Below, one piece after another: positions 1-7,568 of a stretch of 12,449 nucleotides of DNA (position 1 is the stretch's first letter; every line of letters starts with the position of its first letter). The stretch comes from Anaerolineae bacterium (GTDB taxonomy: Bacteria; Chloroflexota; Anaerolineae; Promineifilales; Promineifilaceae): assembly GCA_014879345.1 (NCBI GenBank), contig JACSSI010000063.1, positions 1 through 12,449 on the forward strand, given 5' to 3'. The position numbers and the translations under genes are program-made. The notes beneath the pieces were generated by a model. It ran no database searches. It saw only the letters and a program-made list of their open reading frames with translations, and was not told the origin of the DNA.

Positions 1-80
1 GGTTTCTCCACGACCTCAATTTTATCGTTATGTTAAACTGCGTGCTATCTCAGCGCGTAACATGAGTCAATAATTTTCAG

Positions 81-89
81 ATTATAGCA
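81..89 (-). promoter_or_regulatory. Possible extended -10 promoter reading left out of the window
   Basis: On the minus strand the sequence reads TGCTATAAT, a perfect -10 hexamer with the TGn extension. There is no good -35 box, which is tolerated by extended -10 promoters. Transcription would start near position 74 and run leftward to a gene outside the window. Just downstream, 31-62 holds a weak dyad (TGTTA at 31-35, TAACA at 58-62, with GC-rich imperfect inner pairing) that could be an operator or a leader hairpin. The rest of 1-132 shows no open reading frame I would defend and no clear terminator for the gene ending at 133. Confidence 0.35.
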
Positions 90-132
90 CGGAAGATTCA
101 TTGTTGTTTTTCTTTTGGTATTTCTTTAATTT

Positions 133-1176
133 TTATCGTTTGATGTTCCCCGGCAGGATATAGGGGTAAGGTTTGCGTAGGAGATGATGAAGCCAACGGT
201 CGAAGCGGCGTGCGCTGAGGTAGAAGCGCCAGATGAAGGCATCTTCGCGGTAATAGGATTCAATTTCTTGGAGGGTGATGGGCGGGAAATCGGGTTTACT
301 GAGCTTGTTGCGGTCACTGAGCTTGTCGAAGGTGGGGTCACTGAGCTTGTCGAAGTCGCGGTCACTGAGCTTGTCGAAGTGCGCCCAACGTTCATTGGCT
401 ATTTTGAGCAGATCAGGCACTAGTTCTGCTTTCTGCTCCTTGTACAAATTCGCCAGCAAATCAATCGTCACCTTACGCAAGTCATAATAACGTGTGACCA
501 CCTCGTCCAAATAAAAGACCCGGAGGAGCCAGGCCAAAAAGCTGGGCGCATTGCGCAAGAAAATCTCAGCGTCAAGCTGTTCCACCCCGTTGCGGCGCAG
601 GAGCGGCGAACTGGTATCAAAATAAACGAGATTGAGTGGCTCCGGCAAGTTCCCGTTCTCCGCCGCAAACTCAGTTACTGCCCAATTTGAAAGCTGCCCA
701 TCAAAACCTACTTCGATTTTTCCCTGATTTTGGGCGTTGAAAGCAAATACTTTGTCAAACTCATCAAAAATGCCTGTGATGAGGGCAATGGCCTGGGCGG
801 CATCCAGTTGGTGAATGGCTTTGTTGGCGATGGTGAGCGGGTCGAGTTTTTTTTGCACGAGATAGATGACGGTGTAACGGCCGTTTACCCCCGCAAACGC
901 CACCATTTTCCCTGGCACCATGTCAAGGCCAATCTCGGCAAAAACAGCCATGCAATCATTGTAAAGCGTCACATAATCAGTCGCTTCTGCCATGTTTTTG
1001 AACGAGGGAATACGCTTGTAGGCCAGTTGCCCGTCGCCCGCATCAATGCTGAAAACGGTGCTGATTTCACCGTAGCCCAATACCTGCGCGGGAATCTTGC
1101 TCTGCTCAGGCTTGCTTGGATTCAAGCCTTGCTCAAATTCCTGCAAAAATGCCACATCAACGGGTAGTGGTTCCAT
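133..1176 (-). CDS. Kinase-fold-like protein of unknown function (DUF6206-like), with an in-frame repeat insertion
   Basis: This is a 347-residue soluble protein with no signal peptide or membrane segment. The sequence suggests a divergent protein-kinase or aminoglycoside-phosphotransferase fold. There is a glycine-loop-like segment at 34-43 (GYGEISTVFS), a following AYK with Lys54, Asp159 and Asn164 spaced D-x4-N as in a kinase catalytic loop, and DTSSP at 187-191 where a DFG aspartate would sit. The usual HRD histidine is absent. From memory it resembles the uncharacterised DUF6206 family, but I cannot confirm this. Residues 267-298 are four copies of a DKLSD-like unit made by a DNA repeat, and ordinary helical sequence resumes at about 300. 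The ATG at 1176 has GGGAGG in a good position, lying inside the last codons of the aminotransferase. The two genes are 2 nt apart, so translational coupling is likely. The substrate is unknown. Small-molecule phosphorylation is a guess from the fold-like motifs. Confidence 0.75.
   Translation of the reverse strand: MEPLPVDVAFLQEFEQGLNPSKPEQSKIPAQVLGYGEISTVFSIDAGDGQLAYKRIPSFKNMAEATDYVTLYNDCMAVFAEIGLDMVPGKMVAFAGVNGRYTVIYLVQKKLDPLTIANKAIHQLDAAQAIALITGIFDEFDKVFAFNAQNQGKIEVGFDGQLSNWAVTEFAAENGNLPEPLNLVYFDTSSPLLRRNGVEQLDAEIFLRNAPSFLAWLLRVFYLDEVVTRYYDLRKVTIDLLANLYKEQKAELVPDLLKIANERWAHFDKLSDRDFDKLSDPTFDKLSDRNKLSKPDFPPITLQEIESYYREDAFIWRFYLSARRFDRWLHHLLRKPYPYILPGNIKR
297..379 (-). repeat. In-frame tandem array of a CTGAGCTTGTCGAAG repeat inside the kinase-like gene
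   Basis: On the plus strand three copies of CACTGAGCTTGTCGAAG start at 315, 339 and 363, exactly 24 bp apart. A decayed fourth copy (TACTGAGCTTGTTG) starts at 297, 18 bp before the first. Spacings of 24 and 18 are multiples of three, so the host frame stays open, and the units read as Phe-Asp-Lys-Leu-Ser-Asp-x-x on the minus strand. The same core occurs outside genes at 8665-8678. That points to a small dispersed element that entered and then duplicated within a tolerant linker of the host protein. Confidence 0.85.
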
Positions 1177-1178
1177 GA

Positions 1179-2447
1179 TCAGCCTCCCAACATCTGTGTG
1201 ACTGCTCCTAAAGCGGCATCTACACGCTGTATGATTTCTGCTGCTAACGGCCGTTCTATCATCAACGGTGGCAATAACTGTGCCACTCGCTTGTCGTTGT
1301 TGGCGTAAACGGAAAGCAAGCCATTGTCAAAAGCCGCCTTCGAGAACAATGGCCCGCAATATTCATTCACCATCTCAATGCCCATCATCAGCCCCACTTG
1401 GCGCAGTCCCACCAAAACCTGCGGGTGCTTTTTCTGGAGCGACTGGAAACCCTCGGCAAAAACGGCCGCGCATTCGCCCACGTTTGCCAAAAAAGCTGGC
1501 TCACTGCTGATTTCCAGTACCTTGAGCGCCACCGGACAGCCCACCTCGGCCCCGCCAAATGTGGAAATGTGGATGAACGGGTCGTCGTGGAAAACCGTCT
1601 CCAATTCCTTGCTAAAGCAGGTCGCCGACATGGGATAAATGCCCCCCGACAACCCTTTGCCAATAACCATGATGTCCGGCACGACGCCAAATTGTTCACA
1701 TGCCCACAGCGTACCGGTGCGCCCCAGCCCTGTCTGCACTTCATCCAGAATGAGCAGGGTTCCTGTCCTGTCGCACAACGCACGTACTTGGCGCAAATAA
1801 TCGGGTGGCGGAATGGGCATACCGAGTGTGGCGGGGATGGTTTCCAGGATGATGGCGGCGGTGGGGGATTGGGAAACGGCCGTTTCCAACGCCTCCATCT
1901 CGCCAAACACCACCTGCTCAAACCCAGGCGCACTCATGCCAAACGGTTCATAATACTTGCCATCACCTGCCGCCAGCGCCAGCCCGGTATGCCCGTGATA
2001 ACCGCCATTGACCGAGATGATTTTCTGCTTGCCGGTGTAGCCTCGCGCCACCTTGATGGCTAAATCGACAGCCTCGCCGCCGCCCACGCCAAACACCGTG
2101 TAAGCCAAGTCGCCGGGCGTCAGTTCCGCCAGTTTAGCCGCCAACGCCGCCCGCTGTTGGCTGATGAGGTGGTGGTTGCCAATATCCAGCGTCTGCAAAC
2201 TATCCATCAGCGTTTGCACAATCGCTGGATGGCGGTGTCCGAGATTGAACACGCCGCCGTTACAGTGACAATTGATGAGCCGCGTTTTGCCATCGACATC
2301 CCACATAAACGGCCCTTCGCGCCGTCCTGGCACAAAATCAATGCCCGCAAACTGGAAAAACGCCACCTTGCCCGCAGAAACATGGTGGGCAAACTGGTTG
2401 ATAATGTCATCTTTGTTTTGAACGGGAACTGTTTGAGAAGGGGTCAT
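1179..2447 (-). CDS. Class III PLP-dependent aminotransferase (aspartate aminotransferase family)
   Basis: This is a 422-residue fold-type I PLP enzyme of aminotransferase class III, at full length for that class. Visible landmarks are the cofactor-phosphate region at 119-136 (FGVGGGEAVDLAIKVARG), the YHGHT motif at 150-154, DEVQTGLGRTG at 235-245 with Asp235 expected to contact the PLP pyridine nitrogen, and Lys264 in IGKGLSGG as the Schiff-base lysine. The ATG at 2447 is preceded by a strong AGGAGG with 5-nt spacing. It is the first gene of a two-gene unit with the kinase-like gene. Class III members include omega-amino-acid, ornithine and 4-aminobutyrate transaminases, and also phospho-lyases that act on phosphorylated amino alcohols. 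The sequence alone does not give the substrate. Pairing with a kinase-like protein makes the phospho-lyase option worth testing. Two AACGGCCGTT copies lie inside the gene. Confidence 0.93.
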   Translation of the reverse strand: MTPSQTVPVQNKDDIINQFAHHVSAGKVAFFQFAGIDFVPGRREGPFMWDVDGKTRLINCHCNGGVFNLGHRHPAIVQTLMDSLQTLDIGNHHLISQQRAALAAKLAELTPGDLAYTVFGVGGGEAVDLAIKVARGYTGKQKIISVNGGYHGHTGLALAAGDGKYYEPFGMSAPGFEQVVFGEMEALETAVSQSPTAAIILETIPATLGMPIPPPDYLRQVRALCDRTGTLLILDEVQTGLGRTGTLWACEQFGVVPDIMVIGKGLSGGIYPMSATCFSKELETVFHDDPFIHISTFGGAEVGCPVALKVLEISSEPAFLANVGECAAVFAEGFQSLQKKHPQVLVGLRQVGLMMGIEMVNEYCGPLFSKAAFDNGLLSVYANNDKRVAQLLPPLMIERPLAAEIIQRVDAALGAVTQMLGG

Positions 2448-2538
2448 GGAACCTCCTGAACGCTTGGAAACGGCAACTTTTCCAGAACAAATAGCTACCT
2501 ACATGACAAGAGAGATGCTTACAAATCCATGTAACACC

Positions 2539-2555
2539 AATCATTGTACATGATT
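2539..2555. promoter_or_regulatory. Operator-like dyad AATCAT-N5-ATGATT
   Basis: Perfect 6-bp inverted arms (AATCAT 2539-2544 and ATGATT 2550-2555) are separated by TGTAC. The dyad sits in the 217-bp gap between the aminotransferase start (minus) and the DUF2723 gene start (plus), where a regulator could control both. No regulator gene lies nearby. Short AT-rich dyads also arise by chance, so support is limited to location and symmetry. Confidence 0.3.
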
Positions 2556-2577
2556 TGAAGGTGATTTTGGTGAACAA

Positions 2578-2590
2578 TTACACCCTGTAA
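2578..2590. promoter_or_regulatory. Operator-like dyad TTACA-CCC-TGTAA
   Basis: A perfect 5-bp inverted repeat with a 3-nt centre ends 4 bp before a -35-like TTGATT. That is a typical place for a repressor or activator site acting on the rightward promoter. It differs in sequence and spacing from the dyad at 2539-2555, so the two probably do not bind the same protein. Confidence 0.3.
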
Positions 2591-2594
2591 AAAT

Positions 2595-2623
2595 TTGATT
2601 CCCCATTCGAGACACTATAAAAT
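2595..2623 (+). promoter_or_regulatory. Sigma-70-type promoter candidate for the DUF2723 gene
   Basis: TTGATT at 2595-2600 (4 of 6 to consensus), a 17-bp spacer, and TAAAAT at 2618-2623 (5 of 6). Transcription would start near 2630 and give a leader of about 35 nt before the TTG start at 2665. I did not find an equally good promoter for the aminotransferase in the opposite direction, although TTGTCA occurs on that strand. Confidence 0.45.
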
Positions 2624-2664
2624 CGGTGGCACTATATTCTCCTTTTCATTTATGAAAGTATACC

Positions 2665-4617
2665 TTGCACACCGTTCAAACATTTTGGAAAAAAGAATGG
2701 CGTATTTCGTGGCAAACGGCCGTTATCACGGTCGGTCTTTTGTCATTTATTAGCTTTTTAACCACGTTGCAAGTCCATATCAACGGCAGCCCGCATCCCT
2801 TTGCCACAGATGTGGGTGAAATTCAAAACGCACTGCCTCGTTGGGGAACCATCCACTACAACGGGTATCCACTCTACACATTCATAGGATCAATCTTCGT
2901 GACGGTATTGCGCCTCATTGGCATTTCGCCAGCGATGGGTGCCTCGCTTTATTCTGCCATGTGGGGAACCATCAGCACCTTGCTGCTGATTTTGTTGATG
3001 AAATCCCTGGGCATACACCCCTTGCCAGCGGCGCTTACCGCCCTCATGTATGCGCTTTCCACATCCATTTGGGTGGATGCTTCAATCGCTGAAGTACACA
3101 CCATGTCGATGGTGCTTTCCTTTATAACGCTTTATTACGCCGTGCAATTTGGCCGGTTTGGACAAAAACGAGACCTGTATTGGCTGGCATTTTGGGGCGG
3201 TATGGTGTTGGCGCATCAACGGGCGTTTGCGCTCTTTTTACCCGTTATCTTGTTTTGGGCATGGCCTCATTGGCGCTTGATTCTGCGGAAATTTTTTCCC
3301 GTGTTGGGACTGGGACTTATAGGGCCACTGACCTATCTTTATTTGCCCCTTCGTGCCTGGATGGGTGCTGACTGGACCTACAGTTCGCCCGGCACCTGGC
3401 AAGGTTTCTGGGCATTGGTATTTTACACACGCAGCGATCTGGTGATTGTGCCAGATACGGCGGCGCTTTGGCTAGAACGCATACAAGGGATCGCTACTTT
3501 ATTAAGCAACGATTGGCCCTGGATATTGATGGTATTGGGGATAGTGGGGTTACTGCTGCCAGGAAGCCCGGCGCGCCCGCAAGAACGTTTGGGGCTGTTT
3601 GTGACCTGTCTGCTCCATTTGCCAGTTAGCTTTATTGTGTGGGAAGGGCGTGTCTCGGATGCGCTTTTAGCGGTTAAGCTGCCCATCATTGCTATTTCGG
3701 CAATTGGTTTGGCTTTGTTGCTGGAAGTGCTGTGGCAGAAACGGCCGTTATGGGGCAAATTGGCGGTGGTGTGCAGTTTGGCAATCGTTGTCTGGCTGTT
3801 TTTCAGTAACCGTCCGTTGGTCTTGGCCGTGACCCAAGATGACAGCACAGTTGCCACCATCACGTTGGCCGAACAAATCCCCCCAACCACGGCCGATGGG
3901 CGACCGCAAACCCTCATGGCTTTATGGGGCCACGACTATTGGGCACTCGAGTATGCTCAAGCCTATGAGGGAAAATTCCCTGACTTAACATTGGTGGATC
4001 ATGACAATGATTTTGCAGACATCATACAAACGGATCATTTATTAACGCTTTCAAAAACGTTCTATCTCCGGCCTGTTGCCTGGTGGGAAGACATTTTAGG
4101 CCCCATATCTTTGACCTCTGTCGCGCCAGAGATTGTAGAGATTCAGGTAAAGCCGCAGGTAATAGACGCAAGCCAACCTGTTTCCACAGAGTCAATACAA
4201 ACTGTTTCTTTACACTCAAGACAATCCGTTTCCCCTAAACACGCCTTATTCGATTTGGGCAACGGCATTGCCATCCAAAATGCAGAACTGGTCTGGGTCG
4301 ATGAGGACACTCTCCATCTCACCATCGCGTGGCAAGCCATGCAAGACAACCTGAGCGATTACAGCATCGCCGTCCATCTCGTCGCCCAAGACCCGCCAAC
4401 TGGCCCACAAGACATTCTTACCCAGGCTGACCGCAATCATCCGGTTTACGGCTGGTATCCAACATCATTGTGGCAAGCGGGAGAAGTAGTGACCGATCAC
4501 TTTTTGCTGGACGTACCAGCGGATGGTAAGCCGATGGCTGTGCGCGTGGGTATGTATCAGGCGTTGGCGGATGGCTCGTTTGAGAACAGTGAGTGGTTGT
4601 CGCTGCCAGTGCCGTAG
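2665..4617 (+). CDS. DUF2723-type polytopic membrane glycosyltransferase with C-terminal beta-rich domain
   Basis: This is a 650-residue membrane protein. Residues 1-16 are cytoplasmic-looking, and the first membrane helix is at about 17-35. A loop follows with TDVGEIQ at 48-54 and HYNGYPLYT at 64-72, matching the D-x-x-E and H-x-x-GYPLY pattern of DUF2723/TMEM260-like proteins. AEVHT is at 142-146, and more hydrophobic helices run to about residue 380. This fold class (GT-C) uses a polyprenyl-phosphate-linked sugar at the outer membrane face. The acceptor here is unknown. From about 530 a soluble beta-rich domain follows, ending in a W-x-AGEVV-x-D and VRVGMY pattern shared with the gene at 10182-12449. 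The start is TTG at 2665: an in-frame TGA at 2653-2655 closes off anything upstream, and the next in-frame starts would damage helix 1. The ribosome-binding site is poor. The gene ends 2 nt before the convergent kinase gene. Confidence 0.85.
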   Translation: MHTVQTFWKKEWRISWQTAVITVGLLSFISFLTTLQVHINGSPHPFATDVGEIQNALPRWGTIHYNGYPLYTFIGSIFVTVLRLIGISPAMGASLYSAMWGTISTLLLILLMKSLGIHPLPAALTALMYALSTSIWVDASIAEVHTMSMVLSFITLYYAVQFGRFGQKRDLYWLAFWGGMVLAHQRAFALFLPVILFWAWPHWRLILRKFFPVLGLGLIGPLTYLYLPLRAWMGADWTYSSPGTWQGFWALVFYTRSDLVIVPDTAALWLERIQGIATLLSNDWPWILMVLGIVGLLLPGSPARPQERLGLFVTCLLHLPVSFIVWEGRVSDALLAVKLPIIAISAIGLALLLEVLWQKRPLWGKLAVVCSLAIVVWLFFSNRPLVLAVTQDDSTVATITLAEQIPPTTADGRPQTLMALWGHDYWALEYAQAYEGKFPDLTLVDHDNDFADIIQTDHLLTLSKTFYLRPVAWWEDILGPISLTSVAPEIVEIQVKPQVIDASQPVSTESIQTVSLHSRQSVSPKHALFDLGNGIAIQNAELVWVDEDTLHLTIAWQAMQDNLSDYSIAVHLVAQDPPTGPQDILTQADRNHPVYGWYPTSLWQAGEVVTDHFLLDVPADGKPMAVRVGMYQALADGSFENSEWLSLPVP

Positions 4618-4619
4618 GC

Positions 4620-7472
4620 TTATGGCTGCAAATGCTGCTCAACGGTTCTTATCAAGGTTGCCATTTTATACGGTTTAGACAGAAAATCTGTGATTGCTTC
4701 ATCTGCAAACTGGCGGGAAATTTCTCCCGCACTGTAGCCGGAAGAGAGTATGATTTTTGCCTCTGGGTTAATCTGTTTCAACTGCTGAAACGTTTGCTGC
4801 CCACTCAAACCGGGCATGGAGAGGTCTAAAATGAGTAAATCGATGATGTGGCTGTTTTGTCGGTAAAGTGCAACGGCCGTTTCCCCATCCGCTGCTATTA
4901 AAACTTTAATGCCTTCCATGCCTAATATATCGACAATGGCTTCGCGTACGGGCTTTTCATCATCAATCACAAGCACAGTATGCGCTGATTTTGGTAACTG
5001 CCTGAATAGTTCTGGTTCTGGCTGGACAATGAGGTCTGTCGTGGTGGTGGCGGTGATGGGAAAAAGCAGTTCGAAGGTTGTGCCAACACCCGGTTGGCTT
5101 GTGACAGCCAAGCCACCTTTATGACCGCGTACAATACCCAGGCTGGCGGCCAGGCCTAAGCCACGTCCTGTGAATTTGGTGGTGAAGAAGGGATCGAAGA
5201 TTTTGGACACGGTTTCGCTATCCATGCCGCTGCCATTGTCTTTCACACAGAGCATGATGTATGGGCCGGGGAGCAGCGGTTGATTGGTTAAATGCCAGTA
5301 TAGTTCGTCAGCTTCGGTGATTTCTTTTGTTTTGGTGCAAATAGTGACCTGGCCGATCTCGCTTTGGATGGCTTCTGCGGCGTTGAGGATGAGGTTCATC
5401 ACGATCTGTTGTATTTGCCCTGGATCGCCGAGAAAGAGGGGTAAGGTCTCATCCAGGTTTAATTGCAAGTGAACATGTTTGGGGATAACGGCCGTTAACA
5501 GATGCACATTGTCTTGAATTAACTGGTTCAATTGGATGGCTTGCATATCAAACGTGCCGCGACCGGAGTAATCGAGCATTTGTTTGGTTAGAGCGGCTGC
5601 TCGTTCAGCGGCTTGCAGCACTTTTTCCATATGGCGACGGGCGGGGGCATCGGGTTCCATTTTTAGCAGGGCCAGTGATGTTTGGCTTAACATGGCTACT
5701 AACAAATTATTGAAATCATGCGCCACACCACCCGCCAGGATGCCTAAGCTTTCCATTTTTTGGGTGTGCCACATCGCCTCTTGCTCTGCCTTTTTTTCTG
5801 AGACATCCCGGATTGTGGCTACAATTGAGACGACCTGGCCTGTTTTATCGTAAACAGGGTCTAGCGCATAATCAAAGTGTTGCACGGCCTGTTCGTCTCC
5901 CCCCGATTTGATTGAAAATTCATTGGCAACGGTATCTTTTGTAGAAAAAACGAGGTCTAGCTCGTTTTGGAATTCGTCGAGTTCAAACAAAGGGATTTCT
6001 TGCCAGGTTTTGCCAGTGATCTGCTCAAGGTCAACTCCCATATTTGCTAAAGCGGGGGGGCTGGCATAGCTGTAGCGGCACTGCTGGTCAAAGATGAAGA
6101 AGTAATTGGGGGTAGTGGAAAGAATAACGTCTAGCATTTTTTGTTGCCGCTCGATTTCTGCCGTGCGTTGAGCCACGCGCTGCTCGAGCAGATCGCTGTG
6201 GTCTTTTAGCTGGGTGATGACGAGGCGCAGACGATCTGTCATGCTGTTAAATGTTTCGGCTAGATCGCCGATTTCGTCATGAGATTCGATGGGAGCTTGA
6301 ACGTCCAGGTTTCCTTCTCGCACTTGTTGGGCAACGGCCGTTAAGCGCAAAATAGGCTTTGTTAAAAATTGAGCAGCAACCAGTGCGCCTATGATCGATA
6401 TGCCCAGAATAAAACCAGCTAGTACCAAGATGTTTCTTTGCTGGGCTGTGACCAACGCCAGCGCAGACTGCTGTTCCTGATGCGCCATAACCTGCCAACC
6501 CAGGTTGGTAATGAGCGGATCCTGATCGATGGTAGTAATGGGGGAGAGGCTGGCTAGATTAGAGACATCATCCAGCACAATGCGAGCGAATGTGTGGGTT
6601 TGCAGCGTATCAATGATTGGTTTATCGAGGGGAACGGCCGTTTTAATTGCTTCCCACGCGGCCAAATCACTACTCAGCAATTGGGGTGTTTGCAGAACAC
6701 GGCCGTCGGACAATAACATGTCCAGATAAAGCTCATCTTCAGTGATGGTGGCAGCATGCAAAACATCGCCAATCGTTGTGAGATCATAAACTGAGCGCAA
6801 TATGCCAATCACCGATTCCCCATCTGCGTCATAAATCGGCACCGCCATCGCCAAACCCAAAACACCCCGGCTTTCATCAAATGCGGGCTGCCCAATGTAG
6901 GTACTACCCAGACCATCGTTGTAAGCTATTTGCCACCATGTCTCGTCTCCCTGATAGTAGTCAGTGGTCATATTGGTGGCCGCCAATAACGCACCATACT
7001 TATCTGTAATAAAAATTTCTTGATGATTAGGGAAACGCGCCCGGAACCCTTCAAGTTCATCGGCCGAGGTATTGGTCAAGATAATTTGAGCAGTACGATC
7101 CGTCTCAACAGCATTTTGCCACGCTACATCTTTGGCAGCTAATTCTGTTTGAATCATTTCTGATTTTTCAGGGTAGAAATCGTTTGATAGCGTAGCCTTG
7201 CTAATGAGGATTTCGTTTAATGTGAGGGATTGCAGCAGATCAATTTGATGAGCCAACAAATCACCGACGGCAAATCCCTGGCTGTTGGAAAGATTATTTA
7301 AATCAATTCCCGCCGTTTTAACCAGGGTTTCGCTGGTGGTGTAATTAACTGTTAGGGCAACGGCCGTTACCGAAGACAAGCTGATAAGCAGAAAGACAAG
7401 AACAAACTTCGTCCGCAGCTTAAAATAGCTCAGTTGCCACTTTGATTTTCGCTCACGACTATTTATTGACAT
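4620..7472 (-). CDS. Hybrid sensor histidine kinase: Cache-like sensor, HAMP, PAS, HisKA, HATPase, receiver
   Basis: This is a 950-residue membrane-bound sensor kinase. In order: membrane helix 1 (about 21-42); an extracytoplasmic region of about 300 residues (43-345) with Cache-like sequence, such as DETWWQIAYNDG at 176-187 and VPIYDADG at 211-218; helix 2 (about 348-370); HAMP (about 371-418); a coiled coil; PAS (about 445-560); and HisKA with His585 in GGVAHDFNN. The ATPase domain has N-box Asn693 and Asn697, G1 DNGSG 745-749 and G2 GRGLG 769-773. The C-terminal receiver (about 831-948) has Asp837/Asp838, phospho-acceptor Asp883, Ser910/Ser911 and Lys933. All key residues are present, so it should be active. 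No Hpt domain or separate response regulator is visible here, so the partner lies elsewhere. It sits 96 nt downstream of the lipoprotein gene on the same strand, and the two probably act together. The ATG at 7472 has AGGAAG about 11 nt upstream. The gene carries five AACGGCCGTT copies. Confidence 0.95.
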   Translation of the reverse strand: MSINSRERKSKWQLSYFKLRTKFVLVFLLISLSSVTAVALTVNYTTSETLVKTAGIDLNNLSNSQGFAVGDLLAHQIDLLQSLTLNEILISKATLSNDFYPEKSEMIQTELAAKDVAWQNAVETDRTAQIILTNTSADELEGFRARFPNHQEIFITDKYGALLAATNMTTDYYQGDETWWQIAYNDGLGSTYIGQPAFDESRGVLGLAMAVPIYDADGESVIGILRSVYDLTTIGDVLHAATITEDELYLDMLLSDGRVLQTPQLLSSDLAAWEAIKTAVPLDKPIIDTLQTHTFARIVLDDVSNLASLSPITTIDQDPLITNLGWQVMAHQEQQSALALVTAQQRNILVLAGFILGISIIGALVAAQFLTKPILRLTAVAQQVREGNLDVQAPIESHDEIGDLAETFNSMTDRLRLVITQLKDHSDLLEQRVAQRTAEIERQQKMLDVILSTTPNYFFIFDQQCRYSYASPPALANMGVDLEQITGKTWQEIPLFELDEFQNELDLVFSTKDTVANEFSIKSGGDEQAVQHFDYALDPVYDKTGQVVSIVATIRDVSEKKAEQEAMWHTQKMESLGILAGGVAHDFNNLLVAMLSQTSLALLKMEPDAPARRHMEKVLQAAERAAALTKQMLDYSGRGTFDMQAIQLNQLIQDNVHLLTAVIPKHVHLQLNLDETLPLFLGDPGQIQQIVMNLILNAAEAIQSEIGQVTICTKTKEITEADELYWHLTNQPLLPGPYIMLCVKDNGSGMDSETVSKIFDPFFTTKFTGRGLGLAASLGIVRGHKGGLAVTSQPGVGTTFELLFPITATTTTDLIVQPEPELFRQLPKSAHTVLVIDDEKPVREAIVDILGMEGIKVLIAADGETAVALYRQNSHIIDLLILDLSMPGLSGQQTFQQLKQINPEAKIILSSGYSAGEISRQFADEAITDFLSKPYKMATLIRTVEQHLQP

Positions 7473-7568
7473 CCGTTAACCCGCTTCCTGCTTGACGATG
7501 AAAAAACACAGATTTATATCCATTTGACAGAATCTTGCTGTTTTAGCGCCAGTCCATTCCGACCCTGT

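Noticed and set aside
297..379. Regularly spaced repeats that look like a tiny CRISPR array
   Set aside because: The 24-bp period leaves only 7-bp spacers, the frame is kept open in a gene, and the same core recurs elsewhere as an intergenic palindrome. There are no cas genes.
184..487. Plus-strand open frames across the repeat array, with Leu/Ser-rich or Val/Glu-rich repeats
   Set aside because: They are antisense to the kinase-like gene. Their repeats are by-products of the 24-bp DNA period, and they have no ribosome-binding site.
730..1167. A 145-codon plus-strand open frame
   Set aside because: It is a shadow of the kinase-like gene. The minus-strand reading has a good ribosome-binding site and coupling to the aminotransferase.
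1398..2063. A 221-codon plus-strand open frame
   Set aside because: It is the complement of the aminotransferase gene, whose motifs are unmistakable. The predicted protein has no recognisable features.
7527..7545. Possible terminator (ACAG-N7-CTGT then T-run) between the lipoprotein and kinase genes
   Set aside because: The stem is only 4 bp, and the T-run follows it on the plus strand, the wrong direction for these genes.
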